Position numbers and translations under genes: made by a program. A stretch of 6,458 nt of DNA, taken from assembly GCA_030616835.1 (NCBI GenBank), contig JAUWWP010000160.1, positions 1 through 6,458 on the forward strand. The letters run 5' to 3'. Under the pieces are notes generated by a model. It ran no database searches, was not told the origin of the DNA, and worked only from the letters and a program-made list of their open reading frames with translations. The number at the start of each line of letters is the position of its first letter. Position 1 is the first letter of the stretch. Positions 1 to 4,241 of this stretch are shown here, one piece after another. This DNA comes from Deltaproteobacteria bacterium (lineage in GTDB: Bacteria; Desulfobacterota; G020345765).

Positions 1-150
1 ATTCCAGATAACTTAATGATTAAAGGTGTTATACTTTCTGATCAAATTAAGAGTCTTGATTGGAAAATACGTAAAGCTAAGCTAATATGTAAATTACCAA
101 ATGAGGTTATAGAAGAAGTACTGGCGAAAATAAAAACACTAATTGATTAA
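1..150 (+). CDS. MazF/PemK-family mRNA interferase toxin, C-terminal fragment (5' end outside window)
   Basis: The frame is open from the first base and gives 49 residues before TAA at 148-150. The stretch IKGVILSDQIKSLDWKIRKA followed by LPNEVIEEVLAKIKTLI matches the typical end of MazF/PemK toxins. There the conserved G-VILxDQ(I/V)(K/R)SLDW strand is followed by a helix that begins with LPxEV. Family members are sequence-specific endoribonucleases that cleave mRNA and are normally encoded just after a small antitoxin gene. That partner, and the N-terminal part of the toxin, would lie to the left of the window. The piece is distinctly AT-rich compared with the genes downstream, which would fit an acquired toxin-antitoxin module. 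Only the last third of the protein is visible, so it cannot be judged whether the toxin is intact. Confidence 0.8.
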   Translation: MPDNLMIKGVILSDQIKSLDWKIRKAKLICKLPNEVIEEVLAKIKTLID

Positions 151-173
151 ATATTGACTTCCGCTAACACAGC

Positions 174-240
174 ATAAAAGGTTCGTCCCGATGGATATCG
201 GGGCTCACCCAAATTATTGCTTCGCAAAAACTTCTTTTAT
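174..240. repeat. Short intergenic inverted-repeat element with CCCGAT hairpin
   Basis: The gap between the toxin gene and the kinase contains a perfect hairpin, CCCGAT (187-192), loop GGAT, ATCGGG (197-202). A weaker outer inverted repeat, ATAAAAG (174-180) against CTTTTAT (234-240), encloses it. The block TTCGTCCCGATGGAT (182-196) recurs with one mismatch at 3242-3256, inside the second MITE-like element. No T-run follows the hairpin, so it is not a convincing terminator. The outer repeat ends exactly on the kinase start codon. Confidence 0.5.
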
Positions 241-1145
241 TGAAATTGAGTATCTTAGTAGTTGGTTCTATCGCTTTTGATTCAGTGGAGACCCCTTTCG
301 GGAAGGCAGAGGAGGTTCTGGGGGGATCGGCCAGCTATTTTTCAATTGCGGCCAGTTTCTTTACTAATATCCGTCTGGTAGCAGTGGTAGGGGAGGATTT
401 TCCTCGGGAGTACCTGGATTTCTTCCGGGAAAGAGGGGTGGATCTGCAAGGGCTCCAGAGGCTTCCTGGTCGCACATTTCGCTGGAGGGGGAAATACAGC
501 CGGGATCTGAATGAAAGGCAGACAATTGATACCTGCCTTAATGTCTTTGAAGATTTCCGGCCAAAGATTCCAGAGCAGTATCGATCTTCCCAGTATATCT
601 TCCTGGCTAACATTGACCCTGATTTGCAATTAGAGGTTCTTAAGCAGGTTAAGGCTCCAAAGCTAACGGCTGGTGATACAATGAACTTCTGGATCGAGGG
701 TAAACTGAGGAGCGTTAAGGAAACTCTCAGAGCTATGGATATCCTGACGATAAACCAGGAAGAAGCAGAGCAGCTTTCGAATGAGGATAACTTGGTGCGG
801 GCTGCCAGAAAAATCTCATCCTTAGGGCCGAAGACAATAATTATCAAGAGGGGAGAGTATGGTGCCCTGATGTTTACGGCGGGGTCAATATTTTCCGCTC
901 CTGCTTATCCTTTGGAAGCTGTCTGTGACCCTACCGGAGCCGGGGACAGCTTTGCCGGAGGTTTTCTGGGCTACCTGGCTCGGAGCCGGAAGCAGGGGGA
1001 TAGGAGCCTCCGGAAGGCAGTAATCTTCGGCTCGGTGATGGCCTCATTCTGCGTGGAGGATTTTAGTTTAAATCGGCTGAAGTCGCTAAGTTATCCCGAG
1101 ATAGAAGAAAGGTTCAGAGAATTTAAGGAGTTAACTATCTTTTAA
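240..1145 (+). CDS. PfkB-family carbohydrate/nucleoside kinase
   Basis: This is a predicted cytoplasmic kinase of the ribokinase/PfkB superfamily, which transfers the ATP gamma-phosphate to a hydroxyl of a sugar or nucleoside. The N-terminal strand SILVVGSIAFD leads into the glycine-rich LGGSASYFS segment (about residues 27-35), typical of PfkB signature 1. Signature 2 is DPTGAGDSFAGGF (residues 230-242); the Asp of GAGD (236) is the expected catalytic base and the GAG the anion hole. At 301 residues it has normal length and looks intact. The substrate cannot be told from sequence. The start is uncertain: TTG at 240 and TTG at 246 are both possible, the second giving the family-like start MSILVVGS. 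Neither has a visible Shine-Dalgarno sequence, and a repeat abuts the start. No ATG, GTG or TTG lies upstream in frame before a TAA at 165. The next gene begins 120 bp downstream. Confidence 0.9.
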   Translation: MKLSILVVGSIAFDSVETPFGKAEEVLGGSASYFSIAASFFTNIRLVAVVGEDFPREYLDFFRERGVDLQGLQRLPGRTFRWRGKYSRDLNERQTIDTCLNVFEDFRPKIPEQYRSSQYIFLANIDPDLQLEVLKQVKAPKLTAGDTMNFWIEGKLRSVKETLRAMDILTINQEEAEQLSNEDNLVRAARKISSLGPKTIIIKRGEYGALMFTAGSIFSAPAYPLEAVCDPTGAGDSFAGGFLGYLARSRKQGDRSLRKAVIFGSVMASFCVEDFSLNRLKSLSYPEIEERFREFKELTIF

Positions 1146-1149
1146 ACTG

Positions 1150-1178
1150 TTGACTTATGAGGGGATTATTGCTATTTA
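1150..1178 (+). promoter_or_regulatory. Possible sigma70-type promoter for the Glu-rich protein gene
   Basis: TTGACT (1150-1155) is separated by 17 bp from TATTTA (1173-1178), with further AT-rich sequence (TATACT, 1179-1184) just after. The -35 matches the consensus at five of six positions; the -10 is weak. It lies right after the kinase stop and about 90 bp before the next start, so it could give that gene its own transcript. This rests on pattern only. Confidence 0.25.
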
Positions 1179-1199
1179 TATACTCCAATCCGTGCCCGT

Positions 1200-1212
1200 G
1201 CCTGCTACAGGC
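1200..1212. repeat. Small GCCTG/CAGGC hairpin
   Basis: GCCTG (1200-1204), loop CTA, CAGGC (1208-1212) lies in the leader upstream of the Glu-rich protein gene. The same CCTGC/GCAGG words form the arms of the long inverted repeat at 6241-6323, so it may be a fragment of the same repeat family. There is no T-run, so it is not called a terminator. Confidence 0.35.
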
Positions 1213-1265
1213 AAGCGGGGGCCAGTATATTTCAGTTGTCAGGATACTAAACCCGGAGGTAAAGG

Positions 1266-2057
1266 ATGTTTGAGATAGACAATTCCCTTAAGTATATTGA
1301 GGCCTCCAAGGATGATGTGCTGGAGATTATTGCCTCAATCAATATCCCTCTGGTTGCGGCTGCTGATCATCCTTCTGAACCAACGAAGGCTTATATCTGT
1401 TCCCTGAGAGTACCGGAGAACTTAATCGCCGTTTACATTTATCTGTATCTCATCCAATCAAACATTGGTATCATTTATAAGTCTACCCAGGGCCCTACTA
1501 CTGAAAAGGATTATCCGACTATGAAAAGTAGTGCCCTGGAATTTGCTGAAGGTATGGGATTTCTGATGGAGGATCTTACCTTCGGCAGCCTGAGTGAGCA
1601 GGAGAAGGAGGAATTGCTGAGCTCCCTGCCCCTATTCTTAAAGGATCTGGCGATTTTAAAGAAAAAAGCGGAAGAGGAAGAAGAAGCAGTAAGTTTGGAA
1701 GAGGAAGAAGAGGAAAAAGAGGAAGAAGTGGCAGTAAGTTTGGAGGAGGTAGAAGGGATCCCTCCGGAGAAAGAGAAGGTAAAAGAGGCCCTTCCGAAGG
1801 AAGAGGAGGTAGAAGAGATCCTTCCGGAGGTAGAAGAGATAGCTATTGCCGAAGAGCAGGAGGCTACTCCGCCCGCGGCAACGAAAGAGGTAGAGGAGGA
1901 GGAAGTAAAGATCGAGATGGAGGAGGCCCGGGTGGAGAAGGAAGAAGAACCGGAGCAAGCCCCGGAGCCTTCTTTAGAGGAGGCTAAGATTGATTGGGAA
2001 GATAAGGAGCTCAAGCAGGCGCTGGAGCCCATAATCAGATTCCTGGCCTCAATCTAA
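1266..2057 (+). CDS. Unrecognised protein: N-terminal folded domain, long Glu-rich region, C-terminal helix
   Basis: I do not recognise this family. Residues 1-130 look like a compact mixed alpha/beta domain: hydrophobic strands around 47-74 (SLRVPENLIAVYIYLYLIQS) and a helix near 87-105. Residues 136-240 are extremely acidic, with 47 Glu in 105 positions interspersed with Lys, Pro and Val; they are probably disordered or a charged extended helix. AVSLEE occurs twice (141-146 and 156-161) from an exact 14-bp direct repeat at 1686-1699 and 1731-1744. A short amphipathic tail follows (242-263, DWEDKELKQALEPIIRFLA). There is no signal peptide or membrane segment, so a cytoplasmic location is expected. 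ATG 1266 is well supported by GGAGG at 1255-1259 with a 6-nt gap. It lies between the kinase and the TPR lipoprotein on the same strand. The composition could equally suit a scaffold or a cation-binding protein; no function is assigned. Confidence 0.85.
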   Translation: MFEIDNSLKYIEASKDDVLEIIASINIPLVAAADHPSEPTKAYICSLRVPENLIAVYIYLYLIQSNIGIIYKSTQGPTTEKDYPTMKSSALEFAEGMGFLMEDLTFGSLSEQEKEELLSSLPLFLKDLAILKKKAEEEEEAVSLEEEEEEKEEEVAVSLEEVEGIPPEKEKVKEALPKEEEVEEILPEVEEIAIAEEQEATPPAATKEVEEEEVKIEMEEARVEKEEEPEQAPEPSLEEAKIDWEDKELKQALEPIIRFLASI

Positions 2058-2080
2058 TCTGCTAAGCCTGGTTATTTCAG

Positions 2081-2240
2081 GGAATAGCATCCGACTTCGC
2101 CAAGGCTACGTCGGACAGGGGGAATAGCAGGGAGTAGCAAGGAGTAGCAAGGAATAGCAGGGAGTAGCAGGGAATAGCAGGGAGTAGCAAGGAGTAGCAG
2201 GGAGTAGCAAGGAGTAGCAGGGAGTAGCAAGGGATAACAG
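2081..2240. repeat. 10-bp tandem repeat (minisatellite), consensus GGRRTAGCAR
   Basis: From 2121 to 2230 there are eleven consecutive 10-bp units, all GGAGTAGCAA, GGAGTAGCAG or GGAATAGCAG, plus a decayed twelfth (GGGATAACAG, 2231-2240). One more unit, GGAATAGCAT, lies at 2081-2090. Exactly 30 bp of hairpin-bearing sequence separates it from the main array, so it remains in phase. The + strand is strongly purine-rich. The period is not a multiple of three, but three units make 30 bp, so an open frame with a 10-residue repeat appears on the complementary strand. It is a by-product and not a gene. Such arrays commonly vary in copy number through slippage. Confidence 0.9.
2090..2115. repeat. TCCGAC/GTCGGA hairpin interrupting the tandem array
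   Basis: TCCGAC (2090-2095) and GTCGGA (2110-2115) are perfect inverted arms around a 14-nt loop containing CTTCGCCAAGGCTAC. Similar CTTCG/GTAG words recur in the inverted repeat near 6271-6295, which suggests a dispersed palindromic repeat family. It sits between the first unit and the rest of the 10-bp array. Confidence 0.55.
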
Positions 2241-2258
2241 GGACTTGAATCCTATCTA

Positions 2259-2287
2259 TTGACATTTGGATTTAATCCCGCGTGAAT
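2259..2287 (+). promoter_or_regulatory. Possible promoter upstream of the TPR lipoprotein gene
   Basis: A perfect -35 hexamer TTGACA (2259-2264) is followed after 17 bp by GTGAAT (2282-2287), a poor -10 that matches only its last three positions. It lies after the minisatellite and 65 bp before the lipoprotein start. The poor -10 and its position inside a hairpin loop make the call weak. Confidence 0.25.
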
Positions 2288-2293
2288 GCGGGA
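2276..2293. repeat. TCCCGC/GCGGGA hairpin
   Basis: This is a perfect 6-bp inverted repeat, TCCCGC (2276-2281) and GCGGGA (2288-2293), with a 6-nt loop GTGAAT. It resembles REP-type palindromes. It is followed by ACAATTCG rather than a T-run, so a terminator is unlikely. It lies in the leader of the TPR lipoprotein gene. Confidence 0.5.
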
Positions 2294-2351
2294 CAATTCG
2301 TGATGGGCCAGCAAAAATATATTCATAGGTCATTTTCGAGGGAGAATAAAG

Positions 2352-3212
2352 ATGCGGAATAAGGCGTTTTTCTCATTTACCCCGTTAGAAGGCCCCGTCC
2401 GTAAGGGAGGGGATGAGGACTTCTTGAATAAAAGGTTCGGGTTAGGTCTAAAGTCCCATCCGAATCTTCTAACGGGGTTTATTGTTCTGCTGCTTGTCCT
2501 GGTATCCGGTTGTGCCGGAGGTAAAGAAGAACGCAGAGAAAGTGCGCAGATTTATCTTAGATTAGGAACTGCTTATCTGAACCAGGGGAGGATCGATGCC
2601 GCTCTGAAAGAGCTGATGGAGGCCGACCAATTGAACCCTGATGATCCGGAGGTTTTGTTATCACTTGGGGTTTGCTATCAACGGAAAGAGAAATTCGAGG
2701 AAGCGATTGCCTATTATCAAAGGGCCCTGGAATTAAATCCCAAATTTTCTCTGGCTCACAATAACCTGGGAGTCGTTTATCTGCAATTGGGCAGGTGGGA
2801 TTCGGCTATTGCCGAGTTTGAAAAGGCAATAGCGGACATATTTTATCCCACTCCGGAGTTGGTTCATAACCACATGGGCTGGGCATATTATCAAAATAAA
2901 GAGTTCCTGAGAGCTATCGGGTGTTATAAGAAGGCCTTAAAGCTAAATCCCCGGTTGTCGGTAACTTATAACAATTTAGGTCGGGCTTATTACAGCTTAG
3001 ATAAAATGGAAGAGGCTATCTATGAGTTTAAACTGGCCATAAAGTATTATCCTGCCTATGCTGAGGCCCATCATTACCTGGTGCTAATCTATCTCAAGCT
3101 CAATAAAAAACAAGAGGCGATCTCGGAATTCAATGAGGTATTGAAACTTGCTCCTGAGGGAGATCTAAGGAGAAAGACCCAGAGATACCTTGATCTTTTA
3201 AAGTCGAGGTAA
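2352..3212 (+). CDS. TPR lipoprotein, PilF/PilW-like (type IV pilus pilotin type), with element-derived insert in its signal region
   Basis: This is a predicted lipoprotein with about six tetratricopeptide repeats covering residues 63-286. Several TPRs end in the usual LNP. The segment IFYPTPELVHNHMGWAYYQ (about 163-181) resembles the distinctive TPR of PilF/PilW/Tgl proteins, outer-membrane lipoproteins that assist PilQ secretin assembly. The lipobox is LVSGC with Cys at 54. Position before rodZ and hisS matches pilF in E. coli. ATG 2352 has a strong GGAG (2341-2344) at a 7-nt gap. The N-terminus is abnormally long: residues 10-43 are encoded by a MITE-like insertion plus its 4-bp target duplication. 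Without them MRNKAFFSF runs straight into IVLLLVLVSGC, a standard signal. A TTG at 2424, preceded by GAGG (2415-2418), could start a shorter 30-residue signal ending at the same Cys. No other pilus gene is visible, so the pilus role is inference; it could be a general TPR lipoprotein. Confidence 0.85.
   Translation: MRNKAFFSFTPLEGPVRKGGDEDFLNKRFGLGLKSHPNLLTGFIVLLLVLVSGCAGGKEERRESAQIYLRLGTAYLNQGRIDAALKELMEADQLNPDDPEVLLSLGVCYQRKEKFEEAIAYYQRALELNPKFSLAHNNLGVVYLQLGRWDSAIAEFEKAIADIFYPTPELVHNHMGWAYYQNKEFLRAIGCYKKALKLNPRLSVTYNNLGRAYYSLDKMEEAIYEFKLAIKYYPAYAEAHHYLVLIYLKLNKKQEAISEFNEVLKLAPEGDLRRKTQRYLDLLKSR
2380..2477. mobile_element. MITE-like palindromic element, copy 1, inserted in frame in the lipoprotein signal region
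   Basis: The 98-bp element has perfect 12-bp terminal inverted repeats: CCCCGTTAGAAG (2380-2391) and CTTCTAACGGGG (2466-2477). It is flanked by TTTA on both sides (2376-2379 and 2478-2481), a plausible 4-bp target duplication. Inner imperfect arms, GGATGAGGACTT (2411-2422) against AAGTCCCATCC (2451-2461), make most of the element foldable. Element plus duplication is 102 bp, so the reading frame is kept. There is no internal transposase; it would depend on one elsewhere. After the left repeat, the CGTCC and TAAG words are shared with copy 2. Confidence 0.75.
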
Positions 3213-3213
3213 A

Positions 3214-3337
3214 CCCCGTTAGAAGCTCGTCCGGTAAGAGATTCGCCCCGATGGATCCCGATGTCCATCGGGAGGGCAAGGGTTTTACGGGGTTCATCCT
3301 CACGTGGCAATCCGCCTGAGGCGGATTTCTAACGAGG
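3214..3337. mobile_element. MITE-like palindromic element, copy 2, between the TPR gene and rodZ
   Basis: This copy begins with the same CCCCGTTAGAAG (3214-3225) and ends with the inverted but diverged TTTCTAACGAGG (3326-3337; ten of twelve positions match). TAAA flanks it on both sides (3210-3213 and 3338-3341), the complement of the TTTA target of copy 1. The match extends to an 11-bp direct repeat, CGAGGTAAACC, at 3205-3215 and 3333-3343. Inside are a perfect 9-bp hairpin, CCCGATGGA (3247-3255) with TCCATCGGG (3264-3272), a CCGCCT/AGGCGG hairpin (3312-3324) and an internal ACGGGGTT (3287-3294) that also pairs with the left end. It may therefore be composite. The left flank includes the TPR stop codon. 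Confidence 0.65.
3334..3337 (+). promoter_or_regulatory. Ribosome-binding site that fixes the rodZ start (GAGG)
   Basis: GAGG at 3334-3337 lies 8 nt before GTG 3346 and is the only good Shine-Dalgarno sequence in the gap. It forms the last four bases of element copy 2, where the family end would be GGGG. An identical GAGG in the same context (CGAGGTAAACC) sits in the last codons of the TPR gene at 3206-3209. Confidence 0.65.
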
Positions 3338-3345
3338 TAAACCAG

Positions 3346-4155
3346 GTGGAGTCATTTGGGCAATATTTACGCAGGGAGCGAGAGCTGCGCAATATCTCCC
3401 TGGAAGAGATTGCTGAGGTAACTAAGATAAACAGATCCTTGCTCCAGGCGATCGAAGACGATAGGTTTGAATTACTTCCCGGAAAGCTCTTTATCCGAGG
3501 TTTTATCCGGTCTTACTGCCGACACATAGGCCTTGATGAAGAAGATGTTCTCCTGCGCTTTCAGGCTTACTGGGAGGAGCTCAATGAACCAGATGTGCAG
3601 AAGGAAGAAGGGGAAAAGTCTTTATGGAGAATGTTTCTAATTATTGTCCTCATCGTCTGCCTGGGTGGATTTCTGTTATTCTGGTTAGAGAAGCCAGAGA
3701 GGGATGGTGTCCTACCGACTGCTGAAGATAAGATTCTACCGGGGGAGGTCGGAGGAAAGCCATTGTTACATAAGTCTGGACAGCCAGAACTTTCCAGGCC
3801 CGATGCCCTAATTCCAGTAACTCCATCTCTCCCGAGTCAAAACGAGGTGGAGTTTTCCGGGACTACCCCCGGAGAGTCCCAGGATGAGCTTCAACAGAAC
3901 AAGGAGGCGGGAAAAAAGGAAAAGAGTATGGTTCTGGAGGCTCGGGCAACTGAGGAGACCTGGATAAAGATCGGGATCGACGGCCAGCCCCCGGAAGAAA
4001 TAATTCTGGGGCCAGGAGAATCTATTACCTGGAAGGCTACGCAAGGTTTCAATTTAGTAATCGGGAATGCGGGAGGATTGGAGCTGTTCTTCGAAGGTGA
4101 AAAATTGGGATATTTAGGGCCTCCGGGGAAGGTAGTGGTTTTAAACCTGCCTTAG
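3346..4155 (+). CDS. rodZ: RodZ-like protein: N-terminal HTH, one membrane segment, C-terminal DUF4115
   Basis: This bitopic inner-membrane protein has RodZ architecture; RodZ links MreB filaments to the elongation machinery in rod-shaped bacteria. From GTG 3346 it has 269 residues. An Xre-like HTH domain (about 2-80) starts with ESFGQYLRRERELRNISLEE and contains LLPGKLFIRGFIRSYCRHIGLD. One hydrophobic segment (about 95-114, FLIIVLIVCLGGFLLFW) is followed by a Pro/Gly/Glu-rich linker and a DUF4115 beta domain (about 193-269) with TWIKIGIDG and an LGPGESITWKA turn. GTG 3346 is preferred because GAGG lies 8 nt upstream and the family normally begins at M-x-SFGxxLRxxRE. The in-frame GTG at 3304 would add 14 residues encoded mainly by the repeat element. 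Without that element the TPR stop would lie 5 bp from this start, so the two genes were probably translationally coupled. HTH proteins of this architecture are not necessarily DNA-binding regulators. Confidence 0.88.
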   Translation: MESFGQYLRRERELRNISLEEIAEVTKINRSLLQAIEDDRFELLPGKLFIRGFIRSYCRHIGLDEEDVLLRFQAYWEELNEPDVQKEEGEKSLWRMFLIIVLIVCLGGFLLFWLEKPERDGVLPTAEDKILPGEVGGKPLLHKSGQPELSRPDALIPVTPSLPSQNEVEFSGTTPGESQDELQQNKEAGKKEKSMVLEARATEETWIKIGIDGQPPEEIILGPGESITWKATQGFNLVIGNAGGLELFFEGEKLGYLGPPGKVVVLNLP

Positions 4156-4202
4156 AAACTTAGCCTTGGACCTTCAGACTTTAGCCGAATAATAATGATG
4201 TA

Positions 4203-4224
4203 GGGGCAATTCATGAATTGCCCC
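4203..4224. repeat. Perfect 22-bp palindrome GGGGCAATTCA/TGAATTGCCCC
   Basis: GGGGCAATTCA (4203-4213) is followed directly by its exact reverse complement TGAATTGCCCC (4214-4224). It occupies the short gap between rodZ and hisS and is followed by GACAAAAACTAAG, not a T-run, so it is not a classical terminator. An in-frame TTG at 4218 falls inside it and is not a credible start for hisS. No T-box-like structure fits in this 86-bp gap. Confidence 0.8.
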
Positions 4225-4241
4225 GACAAAAACTAAGAATA

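Noticed and set aside
1511..2032. Long Ser-rich and Leu/Phe-rich open frames opposite the Glu-rich gene
   Set aside because: They arise from the complement of GAA/GAG codons in the acidic region; the + strand gene has a proper start, RBS and a folded N-terminal domain.
2121..2240. CRISPR array
   Set aside because: The units are contiguous 10-bp repeats without spacers, and no cas gene is nearby.
2231..2242. GGGATAACAGGG, identical to part of the I-SceI recognition sequence
   Set aside because: It is a decayed unit of the minisatellite plus its flank; the full 18-bp site is not present.
2077..2265. Open frame of 62 codons on the - strand with repeats such as PCYSLLLLAT
   Set aside because: It is only the translation of the 10-bp tandem array, where three units equal ten codons; there is no ribosome-binding site or family resemblance.
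3304..3345. Upstream GTG start for RodZ adding 14 residues
   Set aside because: The extension is mostly repeat-element sequence, has no Shine-Dalgarno, and the family start and a well-spaced GAGG point to GTG 3346.
4203..4230. Rho-independent terminator between rodZ and hisS
   Set aside because: The palindrome is followed by GACAAAAACT rather than a T-run, so only a repeat is called.
4218..4241. TTG start for HisS inside the palindrome
   Set aside because: It would be sequestered in a perfect palindrome and adds residues absent from the family; ATG 4242 fits the usual N-terminus.
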